The notes: generated by a model not told the origin, from the sequence alone. A stretch of DNA of 64,000 bases from Mesorhizobium sp. CU3 (GCF_006442965.1 NZ_VFWX01000001.1:186001-250000), one strand, 5' to 3'; shown: positions 36,354-45,269, numbered from the stretch's first letter. Translations and numbers: made by a program.

Positions 36354-36931
36354 GCATCACGACCATTCGCCCGGCGTCGAGGAACGACGCGCTGCATGTC
36401 GCCGCCATCGTCGATATCGCCGGGCATGGCATCGAGCTGGAAAACTGGCAGCGGGACAGCGGAGAGGACCATGCTCTAATGGAAGCTGCGCGCAGGGCAG
36501 CATCCGCCGACGCCGGCTCGCCTTATCATCTTTCCAAGGCAAGTCTCGTCGAGGTCGACGGTATGGTCGCAGGCGGACTGGTTGGCGAGTTGCTTGCACA
36601 AAACGAGGACCACGCTGAGCAGGTCCCGCCGGCCATCCTGCCGCTCGTCAGTTTGGAAAAGCGAGCCGTCGGCTACTGGTCGATCTCGGCGATAGCGACC
36701 TATACCGAGTTTCGCGGCAAGGGGCTGGCGAAGCGACTACTTTTGCACGCCGCCGAACTGGCCCTCGCAGCCGGAGCGAAGGGGCTGTGCCTGATCGCCG
36801 AGGACACCAATCTCCCCGCCATCTCGGTCTACCAAAAGGCTGGGTTTCTCGTCGCGGACAGGCTTCCATGGGTCGCCTACGGCGGCAGGAGCGGCCCGCG
36901 CGAATGGGTGATGATGAAGCGGGACCTTTAG
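36350..36931 (+). CDS. GNAT N-acetyltransferase, second of the aconitase-X unit
   Basis: This 193-residue GNAT protein has the acetyl-CoA loop EFRGKGLAKRLLLHAAELAL near residues 122-141, and the following NLPAISVYQKAGF block typical of the fold. It differs from the GNAT at 34187 in length and sequence, so the pair is not a recent duplication. Its ATG overlaps the small AcnX subunit stop. It ends the unit and meets a convergent dehydrogenase gene after ten bases. Its substrate is unknown. Confidence 0.8.
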   Translation: MSITTIRPASRNDALHVAAIVDIAGHGIELENWQRDSGEDHALMEAARRAASADAGSPYHLSKASLVEVDGMVAGGLVGELLAQNEDHAEQVPPAILPLVSLEKRAVGYWSISAIATYTEFRGKGLAKRLLLHAAELALAAGAKGLCLIAEDTNLPAISVYQKAGFLVADRLPWVAYGGRSGPREWVMMKRDL

Positions 36932-36941
36932 CCAGCGCCTT

Positions 36942-37943
36942 TCAAGTCTTCAGCGGCAGTACACGGTCCGGCGGGCGGTGACCGTCGAAGAAGGCGCGGA
37001 TGTTGATGATCACCTTCTCGCCCATGTCGATGCGGCCTTCGAGCGTGGCCGATCCCATATGCGGCAAAAGCACCACCTTGCCCTTGGCGGCGAGCTTCAA
37101 CAGCTTGTTGTTCAGCGCCGGCTCGTGCTCGTAGACGTCGAGGCCGGCGCCGGCGATCTTGCCGTCCTGGATGAGCTTGACCAGCGATTCCTCGTCGATG
37201 ATGTCGCCGCGCGCGGTGTTGACGAGATAGGCCGTCGGCTGCATCAGCGCCAGCCGCCGCGCCGACAACAGATGGAAGGTCGCCGGCGTCGACGGGCAGT
37301 TGACCGAGATGATGTCCATGCGGGCGAGCATCTGGTCGAGGCTTTCCCAGTAGGTCGCCTCCAATTCGTCCTCGACCGCCGGCAGTACGCGATGGCGGTT
37401 GTGATAGTGGATCGACAGGCCGAAGGCCTTGGCGCGCCTGGCGACGGCCGTGCCGATGCGGCCCATGCCGACAATGCCCAGACGCTTGCCCCAGATGCGC
37501 CGGCCGAGCATCCAGGTCGGCGACCAGCCGGGCCAGCTCTTGTCGCCGGTCAGCACATTGGCGCCTTCGGCGAGCCTGCGCGGTACGGCCAACATCAGCG
37601 CCATGGTCATGTCGGCCGTATCTTCGGTCAGCACGTTCGGCGTGTTGGTGACGGTGATGCCTTTCTTGGCGGCGGCGGCGACGTCGATCTTGTCGACGCC
37701 ATTGCCGAAATTGGCGATGAGCTTCAGGTTCTCGCCGGCCTGGGCGATCAGCGCGGCATCGATATGGTCGGTGATGGTCGGGACCAGAACGTCGGCTTCC
37801 TTGACCGCCGCGACCAACTCGGGCTGCGTCATCGGCCGGTCTTCGACATTCAGCCTAGCGTCGAACAGTTCGCGCATGCGGGTTTCGACCGGATCGGGCA
37901 GCTTGCGCGTGATGACGACGAGGGGCCGTTTTTTGCCTGCCAT
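36942..37943 (-). CDS. 2-hydroxyacid dehydrogenase (glyoxylate/glycerate type)
   Basis: This 333-residue D-isomer 2-hydroxyacid dehydrogenase has the NAD(P) motif LGIVGMGRIGTAVARR near residue 155 and the catalytic residues Arg in NTARGDIIDEE, Glu in GLDVYEHEP and His in LLPHMGSAT. It resembles glyoxylate reductase/glycerate dehydrogenase (GyaR). It would reduce glyoxylate or hydroxypyruvate, or act in reverse. It is convergent with the GNAT gene and not obviously linked to it. Confidence 0.88.
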   Translation of the reverse strand: MAGKKRPLVVITRKLPDPVETRMRELFDARLNVEDRPMTQPELVAAVKEADVLVPTITDHIDAALIAQAGENLKLIANFGNGVDKIDVAAAAKKGITVTNTPNVLTEDTADMTMALMLAVPRRLAEGANVLTGDKSWPGWSPTWMLGRRIWGKRLGIVGMGRIGTAVARRAKAFGLSIHYHNRHRVLPAVEDELEATYWESLDQMLARMDIISVNCPSTPATFHLLSARRLALMQPTAYLVNTARGDIIDEESLVKLIQDGKIAGAGLDVYEHEPALNNKLLKLAAKGKVVLLPHMGSATLEGRIDMGEKVIINIRAFFDGHRPPDRVLPLKT

Positions 37944-38013
37944 GTTATCCCCGAAGCTTGCTCGATCAGGACGACGTTTCGTCGAATCGTCACCCTGATC
38001 CTACTCTTTGTTG

Positions 38014-38062
38014 GAGCGTGATCTTTCCCGAAAACCGGCTCCCACTTTTCGGGATCATGCTC
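38014..38062. repeat. Intergenic inverted repeat (GAGCATGATC type)
   Basis: GAGCGTGATC (38014-38023) and GATCATGCTC (38053-38062) are the tips of an inverted repeat whose inner arms are CCCGAAAA and TTTTCGGG. I associate this element with many rhizobial genomes as a dispersed repeat; that is from memory. The 270-base gap 37944-38213 has no other clear feature except the promoter expected for the SH3 gene. Confidence 0.7.
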
Positions 38063-38213
38063 TCGAAATCGATCTCGTTGAGACCTCTTTAACCAAGACC
38101 GGCGAAACTTGTAACCGGTCGCGGCATCAGCCCACTCCTGTAACAAGCGGTGCCGCCGAAGACAAAGAAAAAGGGGCGCCCATCCGGACGGACCGGCGCC
38201 GAAAGGAACGAAA

Positions 38214-38771
38214 GTGTCTGGTTTCGCGTCGCTTCGCCTGGCTCTCAGCGCAGCCTTTCTCGGCGCCTTGCTTTGCGCGCCGCAGGCTCAGGCGCAAAGC
38301 GCCGCGGCACCCGCCCAGACCATAACGCTCGGACCCAGCGGCCTGCCGCTGCCGCGTTTCGTCAGCCTAAAGCCGGCTCGCGTTAACTCGCGCGTCGGAC
38401 CCGGCGCCAACTATTCCGTCAACTGGATGTACCTGAAGGCCGGGCTGCCGATGGAGGTGATCCAGGAATTCGACACCTGGCGGCGCGTACGCGACGCCGA
38501 CGGGTCGGAAGGCTGGATCAACCAGTCGCTGCTGTCCGGCCGCCGCACCGCGATCGTCGCGCCCTGGCAGCGCGGCAAGGGCGGACAAATCAACCTGCTC
38601 AACGAGCCGGAAAAGGATGCCGGCGTCGTCGCGATCATCGAGCCGGGCGTGATCGGCTCGATCAAGAAATGCGACGGCCAATGGTGCGAGATGACCTTCG
38701 ACGGCCATACCGGCTGGATGGCCCAGTCGCAGGTCTGGGGCGCATATCCCGGCGAGAAGTTCAAGAACTAG
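38214..38771 (+). CDS. Exported SH3-domain protein
   Basis: This 185-residue protein has a signal peptide (about residues 1-27, ending APQAQAQ) and one or two SH3b-like domains (about 50-110 and 115-180), with the repeated theme of GW-x-N/A-S. It is predicted to be periplasmic and may bind peptidoglycan. The start is a GTG at 38214, seven bases after AAAGGAA; no nearby ATG gives a signal peptide. It is transcribed alone and followed by a bidirectional hairpin. Confidence 0.82.
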   Translation: MSGFASLRLALSAAFLGALLCAPQAQAQSAAAPAQTITLGPSGLPLPRFVSLKPARVNSRVGPGANYSVNWMYLKAGLPMEVIQEFDTWRRVRDADGSEGWINQSLLSGRRTAIVAPWQRGKGGQINLLNEPEKDAGVVAIIEPGVIGSIKKCDGQWCEMTFDGHTGWMAQSQVWGAYPGEKFKN

Positions 38772-38775
38772 GGCA

Positions 38776-38817
38776 TGTCGATGTTCAGGTGATGCCGGCC
38801 TGACCTGAATATCGACA
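38776..38817. terminator. Bidirectional hairpin between the SH3 and DUF4260 genes
   Basis: TGTCGATGTTCAGGT (38776-38790) and ACCTGAATATCGACA (38803-38817) form a 15-bp stem with one mismatch and a 12-base loop. It fills the 50-base convergent gap. There is no T-run, so it may be a repeat element serving as a terminator. Confidence 0.6.
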
Positions 38818-38821
38818 CAGC

Positions 38822-39202
38822 CTAACCGGCCGCGTGATTGCGATCGTGGCCGATGCGGCCGAGATGCGTGTCCTGAAAACCCGTCGGCAGCTTGAGGCCG
38901 TAGCCAAGCGCACGATCGATGGCGATATGCGCGATCCAGATCAGCGCCACGGCGGTCGTGACCCGGCCGGCTAGCAACGCGCCCGCGACCAGAAGGACGA
39001 GCGGGGCAATCAGGACATGCAGGGCGTTGTAGGTGACGGCTCCGACACGCGGCCCGGCGAGGTAGCCCAGCATCGACAGATCAGGCGCCAGGATGAGCAG
39101 CACGAACAGCCACCAGGAAAAGCCGGACATCGCATAGCAAATGATGGCCAACGCGGCGACTGTCACCCATTCAAACCGGACAATCAGGTCGACTTGCCGC
39201 AT
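38822..39202 (-). CDS. DUF4260 small membrane protein
   Basis: This 126-residue protein matches the DUF4260 family, with four hydrophobic segments (about residues 13-30, 34-50, 60-80 and 82-98) and the conserved IWIAHIAIDRALGYGLK stretch. The function of the family is not known. It lies ten bases downstream of irr on the same strand, so it may be co-transcribed with it and be iron-responsive; that is inference. Confidence 0.78.
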   Translation of the reverse strand: MRQVDLIVRFEWVTVAALAIICYAMSGFSWWLFVLLILAPDLSMLGYLAGPRVGAVTYNALHVLIAPLVLLVAGALLAGRVTTAVALIWIAHIAIDRALGYGLKLPTGFQDTHLGRIGHDRNHAAG

Positions 39203-39212
39203 CGCGGGCGGT

Positions 39213-39677
39213 TCAGACGCCGCGCTTGGGGCGCAGCCTCACCACGATGTCGACATTGGCGATCTCCATGCCTTCCGGAGGCTCCGGCAGGTTGGAGACG
39301 GTCACCGGGCCGCTCTCGATATCGAAGATGCGGTTCTCGCCTTCGATGTAGAAATGGTGGTGGTCGGAGGTGTTGGTGTCGAAATAGGTCTTCGAGCCTT
39401 CGACCGCGAGGATGCGCAGCAGGCCGGCCTGGGTGAACTGGTGCAGCGCGTTGTAGACCGTCGCCAGCGACACCGGCACGCCGGCAGCGACCGCCTCTTC
39501 GTGCAGTTCCTCGGCCGAAAGGTGGCGGTCGCCCTTGGCGAAAAGCAGGTCGGCCAGCGCAATGCGCTGACGCGTCGGCCTCAGGCCGGCTTCGCGAACC
39601 CGCTTGTCCACAGCGACATTTTCCTTCCGGTAGCCCGAATCCATCTTCGCTTCGAAGCTTGTTGCCCAGCCCATCAA
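39213..39677 (-). CDS. irr: Iron response regulator Irr (Fur family)
   Basis: This 154-residue Fur-family protein has the winged-helix region LRPTRQRIALADLLF through PVSLATVYNALHQF, and the HHH cluster at H106-H108 (SDHHHFY) that binds heme or metal in rhizobial Irr proteins. It controls heme synthesis and iron storage genes under iron limitation. It has no cysteine at all, so it lacks both the N-terminal heme regulatory motif of Bradyrhizobium Irr and the zinc CxxC of Fur. Its place divergent from fabA is characteristic of Rhizobiales. Starts at 39677 and 39674 are both possible. Confidence 0.9.
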   Translation of the reverse strand: MMGWATSFEAKMDSGYRKENVAVDKRVREAGLRPTRQRIALADLLFAKGDRHLSAEELHEEAVAAGVPVSLATVYNALHQFTQAGLLRILAVEGSKTYFDTNTSDHHHFYIEGENRIFDIESGPVTVSNLPEPPEGMEIANVDIVVRLRPKRGV

Positions 39678-39729
39678 CAGGTCCAGAATGGCAAAAAGAC
39701 GTCAAAAGCCAAAACCGGACATCGATCGA

Positions 39730-39758
39730 CATATATTCCGTAGTCCGAATGCGATCAA
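39730..39758 (-). promoter_or_regulatory. Promoter of irr
   Basis: On the minus strand, TTGATC (39758-39753), a 17-base spacer and TATATG (39735-39730) form a good sigma-70 promoter 53 bases before the irr start. A short dyad (TTCCG / CGGAA type) overlaps the spacer and may be an operator. Confidence 0.6.
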
Positions 39759-39889
39759 TAGCGCGCATTGACCCGGGCAGGCGCACGGGTTAAGCGCAAA
39801 CGCCGGTTTCCGGCCGCAAACAGAGTGTGTTAGGAAACCAACGACAAGGGCGCGCTGGCGCCCGCGAAGAACACGGGGACGGAAATTTG

Positions 39890-40405
39890 ATGGCGGATCA
39901 AAAGTCCAGCTACGATTACGAGGAACTGCTCGCCTGCGCCCGCGGCGACCTGTTCGGGCCAGGCAATGCCCAGCTGCCCTACCCGCCGATGCTGATGTTC
40001 GACCGCATCACCGAGATCAGCGAGACGGGCGGCGCCTTCGACAAGGGCTTCATCCGCGCCGAATTCGACATCAAGCCGGACCTTTGGTTCTTCGCCTGCC
40101 ATTTCATCGGCAATCCGATCATGCCGGGCTGCCTCGGCCTCGACGCCATGTGGCAGTTGACCGGCTTCTTCCTCGGCTGGCTCGGCGAGCCCGGCAAGGG
40201 CATGGCGCTGTCGACCGGCGAGGTGAAGTTCAAGGGCATGGTGACGCCCTCGGTCAAGAAGGTCGAATACGGCATCGATTTCAAGCGCGTGATGCGTGGC
40301 CGCCTGGTGCTCGGCATCGCCGATGGCTGGCTCAAGGCGGACGGCGAACCCATATACGCGGCGACGGATCTGAAGGTCGGCCTGTCCAAACAGTCGGCCG
40401 CCTGA
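39890..40405 (+). CDS. fabA: 3-hydroxydecanoyl-ACP dehydratase/isomerase
   Basis: This 171-residue protein is FabA, with the catalytic His in [10 protein letters not shown] and the catalytic Asp in [10 protein letters not shown]. It dehydrates 3-hydroxydecanoyl-ACP and isomerises the trans-2 product to cis-3, the entry to unsaturated fatty acids. The ATG at 39890 follows GGGGACGGAAATTTG. It is divergent from irr across 212 bases and is followed by fabB and fabI, a conserved rhizobial order. Confidence 0.96.
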   Translation: MADQKSSYDYEELLACARGDLFGPGNAQLPYPPMLMFDRITEISETGGAFDKGFIRAEFDIKPDLWFFACHFIGNPIMPGCLGLDAMWQLTGFFLGWLGEPGKGMALSTGEVKFKGMVTPSVKKVEYGIDFKRVMRGRLVLGIADGWLKADGEPIYAATDLKVGLSKQSAA

Positions 40406-40521
40406 CCGTTTTTCGCCACGGCGCCTGCGTATCCGACGGGCGCTTGAGCAGTTGATTTGCGTTATGATCCCGGGCCGAAACCAACCACGGTCCTCGGGCA
40501 AGACGCCGGAAGGAGTTGCGA

Positions 40522-41742
40522 ATGAGACGGGTCGTAGTGACAGGCCTCGGCATTGTGTCGTCGATCGGCAACAACGCCAACGAGGTGCAGAGTTCGCTAT
40601 ACGATGCCAAATCCGGCATCAGCTTTTCCAACTCCTTCGCCGAGCACGGTTTCCGCTGCCAGGTCTGGGGCGCGCCGACGCTCGATCCGACGGCCATGAT
40701 CGACCGCCGCGCCATGCGTTTCCTCAGCCAGGGCGCGGCCTGGAACCATGTCGCCATGGATCAGGCGATCGCGGATGCCGGTCTGGGCGAGAACGACATC
40801 ACCAACGAGCGGACCGGCATCGTCATGGGATCCGGCGGCCCGTCGACTCGGACCATCGTCGAGGCCGCCGAAACGACGCTGAAGAACAACAGCCCGAAGC
40901 GCATCGGCCCGTTCGCGGTGCCGAAGGCGATGTCGTCGACGGCCTCGGCCACCTTGGCCACCTGGTTCAAGATCCACGGCGTCAATTATTCGATCTCGTC
41001 GGCCTGCTCGACCTCCGCGCACTGCATCGGCAACGCCTATGAGCTTATCCAGTGGGGCAAGCAGGACGTGGTGTTCGCCGGCGGCCATGAGGACCTCGAC
41101 TGGACGATGTCGGACCTGTTCGACGCCATGGGCGCGATGTCGTCGAAGTATAACGACAGAGCTTCGGCCGCTTCCCGTGCCTATGACGTCAACCGCGACG
41201 GCTTCGTCATCGCCGGCGGCGCAGGAGTGCTGATCCTGGAGGAGCTGGAGCACGCCAAGGCGCGTGGGGCCAAGATCTATGCCGAGATCGTCGGCTATGG
41301 CGCGACCTCCGACGGCTACGACATGGTGGCGCCGTCGGGCGAAGGCGCGGTGCGCTGCATGCGCCAGGCTTTAGCGACCGTGACCTCGCCGGTCGACTAC
41401 ATCAACACCCATGGAACCTCGACGCCGGTTGGCGATTCCAAGGAAATGGGCGCCATCCGTGAGGTGTTCGGCGACAAGATGCCTTACATCACCTCGACCA
41501 AGTCGCTGACCGGCCATTCGCTGGGCGCGGCCGGCGTCCAGGAATCGATCTATTCGATCCTGATGATGCAGGGCGGCTTCATCGGCGAGAGCGCCCATAT
41601 CGAGGAGCTCGATCCGGAATTCGAGGGCATGCCGATCGTGCGTAAGCGCATCGACAACGCCAAGATCGACACCGTCCTGTCCAACTCCTTTGGTTTCGGC
41701 GGCACCAATGCGACGCTGATTTTCCAGCGTTATTCCGCGTGA
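40522..41742 (+). CDS. fabB: 3-oxoacyl-ACP synthase I
   Basis: This 406-residue condensing enzyme is FabB, with the active-site Cys in [12 protein letters not shown] and the two His in [11 protein letters not shown] and [10 protein letters not shown]. It elongates the cis-3-decenoyl-ACP made by FabA, fixing the double bond. It begins [22 protein letters not shown] precedes the ATG at 40522. The 116-base gap from fabA shows no terminator, so the genes are probably one unit. Confidence 0.96.
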   Translation: MRRVVVTGLGIVSSIGNNANEVQSSLYDAKSGISFSNSFAEHGFRCQVWGAPTLDPTAMIDRRAMRFLSQGAAWNHVAMDQAIADAGLGENDITNERTGIVMGSGGPSTRTIVEAAETTLKNNSPKRIGPFAVPKAMSSTASATLATWFKIHGVNYSISSACSTSAHCIGNAYELIQWGKQDVVFAGGHEDLDWTMSDLFDAMGAMSSKYNDRASAASRAYDVNRDGFVIAGGAGVLILEELEHAKARGAKIYAEIVGYGATSDGYDMVAPSGEGAVRCMRQALATVTSPVDYINTHGTSTPVGDSKEMGAIREVFGDKMPYITSTKSLTGHSLGAAGVQESIYSILMMQGGFIGESAHIEELDPEFEGMPIVRKRIDNAKIDTVLSNSFGFGGTNATLIFQRYSA

Positions 41743-41770
41743 GACCAGCGCTTTATAAGGATTGCCTTGC

Positions 41771-42583
41771 ATGGACGGGTTGATGAAGGGCAAGCGCGGG
41801 CTTGTCATGGGTGTCGCCAACGATCATTCGATCGCCTGGGGCATTGCCAGGAAGCTGTCCGAACATGGGGCGGAGCTGGCTTTCACCTATCAGGGCGACG
41901 CCTTCGGGCGGCGCGTCAAGCCGCTGGCCGAGAAGGTCGGCGCCTCGCTTGTGGTGCCCTGCGACGTCGAGGACAGCGCCTCGGTCACCGCGACTTTCGA
42001 GACGCTCGGCAAGGCCTGGGGCGGTCTTGATTTCGTTGTGCACGCCATCGGCTTTTCCGACAAGAACGAGCTCAAGGGGCTCTACGCCGACACCAGCCGC
42101 GACAATTTCGTGCGCACCATGGTGATCTCCTGCTATTCCTTCACCGAGATCGCCCGGAACGCCGCCGCGCTGATGGGGAATGGCGGCTCGATGATCACGC
42201 TGACCTATGCCGGCTCGGTCAGGGTCATGCCCAACTACAACGTCATGGGCGTCGCCAAGGCAGGCCTCGAGGCCAGCGTGCGATATCTCGCCAATGATTA
42301 CGGCCCGCGCGGCATAAGGGTCAACGGCCTCTCGGCGGGGCCGGTGCGCACGCTCGCAGGGTCCGGCGTTTCGGACGCTCGCCACATGTTCTCCTACCAG
42401 CAGCGCAATTCGCCGCTCAGGCGCACTGTCACCCTCGAAGAAGTCGGCGGTTCGGCGCTCTACCTTTTGTCCGACCTGTCGTCCGGAGTCACCGGCGAGA
42501 TCCACTATGTGGACTCCGGCTATCACATCGTTTCGATGCCGGCGCTCGAGGAGTTGAAGCAGAACGACGATGCCCGCGAATAG
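41771..42583 (+). CDS. fabI: Enoyl-ACP reductase (NADH)
   Basis: This 270-residue short-chain reductase is FabI, with GLVMGVANDHSIAWGIARKL as the nucleotide-binding region and the active-site Tyr/Lys pair in NYNVMGVAKAGLEAS. It reduces trans-2-enoyl-ACP in fatty-acid elongation. It starts 28 bases after fabB. The ATG at 41771 is preferred over a TTG at 41762. Confidence 0.95.
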   Translation: MDGLMKGKRGLVMGVANDHSIAWGIARKLSEHGAELAFTYQGDAFGRRVKPLAEKVGASLVVPCDVEDSASVTATFETLGKAWGGLDFVVHAIGFSDKNELKGLYADTSRDNFVRTMVISCYSFTEIARNAAALMGNGGSMITLTYAGSVRVMPNYNVMGVAKAGLEASVRYLANDYGPRGIRVNGLSAGPVRTLAGSGVSDARHMFSYQQRNSPLRRTVTLEEVGGSALYLLSDLSSGVTGEIHYVDSGYHIVSMPALEELKQNDDARE

Positions 42584-42642
42584 TTCATCGGCGCAAAGCG
42601 TAACCTACCAGTAAAATTGAACGTATTGGCGGAAACTCATTT

Positions 42643-42686
42643 TAAGGAGATATCCGCTAAAAGGTCCTGTAATCTAGGGACCTTGC
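42643..42686 (+). promoter_or_regulatory. Hairpin between a Shine-Dalgarno sequence and the GGDEF/EAL start
   Basis: AAGGAG at 42643-42648 is 38 bases before the ATG, too far for use as it stands. A 7-bp hairpin, AAGGTCC (42661-42667) with GGACCTT (42678-42684), lies between. If folded, it shortens the distance to about 14 bases. It may instead block the start site, as it ends two bases before the ATG. Confidence 0.45.
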
Positions 42687-44240
42687 ATGCCTGCAGTCAG
42701 CAACCCGAAGCGGACACCGCTGTTTAGGCTGATCACCATCTCCAGCTCGGCGATGGGCAGCTTCATTCTCGGGCTGTGGGGGCTCAAATTCGGTTTCGGC
42801 GACGGCATGGCCGGATTGCCCGCGGAAACCATGGGCGGCATCATCGCCGCGCTTTGCGCGCTTGCGGCTGGCGGCGCCGCGCTGTCGTTTTTCGCCGGTG
42901 TCGATGAATCGGCCGAGTATGTCTTCAAGGAAACGCATTTCGACAAGCTGACCGGCCTGCTGTCGCGCCCGGCCATGGTCGGCAAGATAGCCGATGCCGC
43001 CGCCGAGACCGTTCGAAACGGCGAGCCGGTGTTTCTGATCGACATCGACATCGATCGCTTCAAGCAGATCAACGACGCAATCGGCTACAGTCACGGCGAC
43101 GAACTGATCCGGGCCTTCACCGGCAGACTGAGGGACAGCATGCCAAAGGATGCTGTGATCGGGCGCATCGGCGCCGGCGAATTCGCCGTGCTTTTGCCGG
43201 ATCGCGAGATCAGGGGGTCGATCGAGCGGCTCATCGAAAGGCTGATCAACGAGATGATGGAACCCTACCAGCTGCAGACGCATATGCAGTCGGTCAGCCT
43301 GTCGGTCGGCATCGTGGCGATGCCCAAGGACGGCGTCGACCCGGTTCTTGTCCTGCGCCGCTCGAATCTTGCGCTGCAGAACGCGCGCGCCAGCGGCGTC
43401 GGCAACTGGTCGGTGTTCCATGCCGATATGGGACGGGTGGCGGATTATCGCCAGTGGATCGAATCCGAGCTGAAGATCGCCTTCGATCGCGGCGATTTCA
43501 GCCTGCATTACCAGCCGCAGCTCAACCTGCCGAGCGGCCGGATCATCGGCTACGAAGCGCTGATCCGCTGGAAGCATCCGGAGCGCGGCATGATCCCGCC
43601 GATGGAGTTCATTCCGATCGCCGAGGAGACCGGCATGATCAACCCGATCGGCGAATGGGTGCTGCGCAAGGCCTGCAGCGACGCCAAACACCTGCCGGAA
43701 GATTGCTTCGTCGCCGTCAACATCTCGCCGGTACAGTTCATGACCAAGGATTTTGTCGGCATCGTGCGCGAGACGATGGCATCGACCGGGATCAAGCCGT
43801 CCAGGCTGGAGCTCGAGGTCACCGAAACGGCGATGATGCAGGACCGCGACCGCGCGGCCGCGATCCTCGAGCAGCTCGCCGAGATGGGTATTTCTGTGGC
43901 CGTCGACGATTTCGGCACGGGCTATTCCAACCTCAGCTATCTGATCGATTTCTCCTTCGGCAAGCTGAAGATCGACCGCTCCTTCGTCAGCCGCATCGAT
44001 ACCGATTCCAGCTCCGGCGCGATCGTGTCGACCATCGTGGGACTGTCGCGGGCACTCGGCGTCGGCATCATCGCCGAGGGCGTCGAGACCGAGAACCAGG
44101 CGACGCTGCTTCGGGCCGCCGGCTGCGAGGTGGTGCAAGGTTATCTGTTCGGCCGGCCGGCGCCGCTCAAGGTCGAACTCGGCGAGGCGCGCCCAGCCTT
44201 CGAGACGCGCGAGCCGGCGCGCATCGTCAGCATGCATTAA
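42687..44240 (+). CDS. Membrane GGDEF/EAL protein, probable c-di-GMP phosphodiesterase
   Basis: This 517-residue protein has two N-terminal membrane segments (about residues 15-35 and 50-70), a GGDEF domain (about 85-240) and an EAL domain (about 255-500). The GGDEF signature is degenerate: GAGEF at 162-166, so cyclase activity is unlikely. The EAL residues are intact: E290-A-L, N345, the VTE glutamate at 380, DD at 407-408, K428, E467 and Q484. It should therefore hydrolyse c-di-GMP, with the GGDEF domain as a possible GTP sensor. An in-frame stop shortly upstream fixes the start at 42687 or later. It follows fabI by 103 bases. Confidence 0.88.
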   Translation: MPAVSNPKRTPLFRLITISSSAMGSFILGLWGLKFGFGDGMAGLPAETMGGIIAALCALAAGGAALSFFAGVDESAEYVFKETHFDKLTGLLSRPAMVGKIADAAAETVRNGEPVFLIDIDIDRFKQINDAIGYSHGDELIRAFTGRLRDSMPKDAVIGRIGAGEFAVLLPDREIRGSIERLIERLINEMMEPYQLQTHMQSVSLSVGIVAMPKDGVDPVLVLRRSNLALQNARASGVGNWSVFHADMGRVADYRQWIESELKIAFDRGDFSLHYQPQLNLPSGRIIGYEALIRWKHPERGMIPPMEFIPIAEETGMINPIGEWVLRKACSDAKHLPEDCFVAVNISPVQFMTKDFVGIVRETMASTGIKPSRLELEVTETAMMQDRDRAAAILEQLAEMGISVAVDDFGTGYSNLSYLIDFSFGKLKIDRSFVSRIDTDSSSGAIVSTIVGLSRALGVGIIAEGVETENQATLLRAAGCEVVQGYLFGRPAPLKVELGEARPAFETREPARIVSMH

Positions 44241-44261
44241 AGCGGCCTGCACCAAGGCATT

Positions 44262-45269
44262 TCAACGGCGCGCCGAAAACACCTTGAACATGCCATCGCG
44301 GGCGATCTCGGCATGGCTGGCAAGGACCGCCGACAGTACTTGCTCGTAAGGAAGCTGGCGATTGGCGACCATGAAGAGGCGACCGCCCGGCTTCAGTGCC
44401 TTCGACGCGGTTCGGATCATGCCGACGCCGATTTCAGGCTCAGTTGCCCGCCCGCTGTGGAAGGGCGGGTTCATGACGATCGCGTCGTAGCGCCGCTCGA
44501 CGGCCTCCGTCAGCAGGTCCGTCCAGAAGAAGCGCGGTTCGACCGCGGCACGGACATTTGCCTTCGCCGCTTCCAGGGCCTCGAAATCGGCCTCGTAGAG
44601 GTCGAGGCCCGTGAGCCCCGATGAGCGTTCCGCAACCTCGGCCGCCAGATAGCCCCAGCCGGCGCAGAAATCGGCGACGTTGCCTTTCAGATCGCCAGGC
44701 AGGTTCGCCACGAGCAGTTTCGAGCCGGCGTCGATGCGATCGAAGGAGAACATGCCCGGCGCAGTCCTGAAGCGCCCCTCGACCACGAGACCGGGATTTG
44801 CGGCCCGAAGGGCCGCTGCCGCATCGCTGGTCGTTGGACGCAACCAAAAGGCCAGGCCGTGATGCTTCGGCAAACGGCCCCCGAGCGGCGCCAGCGCGTC
44901 GATGCGCTTGCGCAGGCTATCGATGCCGTCCTCCTTGCCGCCCGCCACCACGATCAGCCCGCCCGGCGCCACGCGCTCGATCGCCTCGGCGATACGCAGC
45001 TCGTTCTGGCCGCGATGGCGACCGGCAAGCACCAGGGTAATGTCGAAGCCGGATCCCTCGACCCTCGGCATGACCGCATGGCCTGACGCCTGCAAGGCGC
45101 GAAAATGCGGCCGGAAACCTTGCACGCAATGCAGCGCCGCATCGAAGCCGCCGGGCAGGCGAAACCCGGGCTCGGCGCCCAGAAACAGCACGCGGGCATC
45201 CTGTCGCGGCAAAGGCAATGCCTCGGCCTCGAAGGGATAGAACAGCGTCTTCAGCGGCTCCGCGGCCAT
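44262..45269 (-). CDS. rsmC: RsmC-like 16S rRNA methyltransferase
   Basis: This 335-residue SAM-dependent methyltransferase has the duplicated-domain layout of RsmC (m2G1207 methylation of 16S rRNA). The N-terminal half is degenerate; the C-terminal half has a SAM motif VADFCAGWGYLAAEVAE and the catalytic IVMNPPFHSGR. It lies 71 bases downstream of pnp behind its terminator. The exact guanine target is inferred from the family. Confidence 0.8.
   Translation of the reverse strand: MAAEPLKTLFYPFEAEALPLPRQDARVLFLGAEPGFRLPGGFDAALHCVQGFRPHFRALQASGHAVMPRVEGSGFDITLVLAGRHRGQNELRIAEAIERVAPGGLIVVAGGKEDGIDSLRKRIDALAPLGGRLPKHHGLAFWLRPTTSDAAAALRAANPGLVVEGRFRTAPGMFSFDRIDAGSKLLVANLPGDLKGNVADFCAGWGYLAAEVAERSSGLTGLDLYEADFEALEAAKANVRAAVEPRFFWTDLLTEAVERRYDAIVMNPPFHSGRATEPEIGVGMIRTASKALKPGGRLFMVANRQLPYEQVLSAVLASHAEIARDGMFKVFSARR

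Noticed and set aside
39768..39795. fabA promoter TTGACC-N16-TTAAGC
   Set aside because: The -10 is poor and the spacing is short; not strong enough to list as a feature.
39678..39889. Irr or RirA operator (ICE or iron-responsive box) in the irr-fabA gap
   Set aside because: No good match to the ICE-type dyad was seen. Only a weak dyad over the irr promoter remains.
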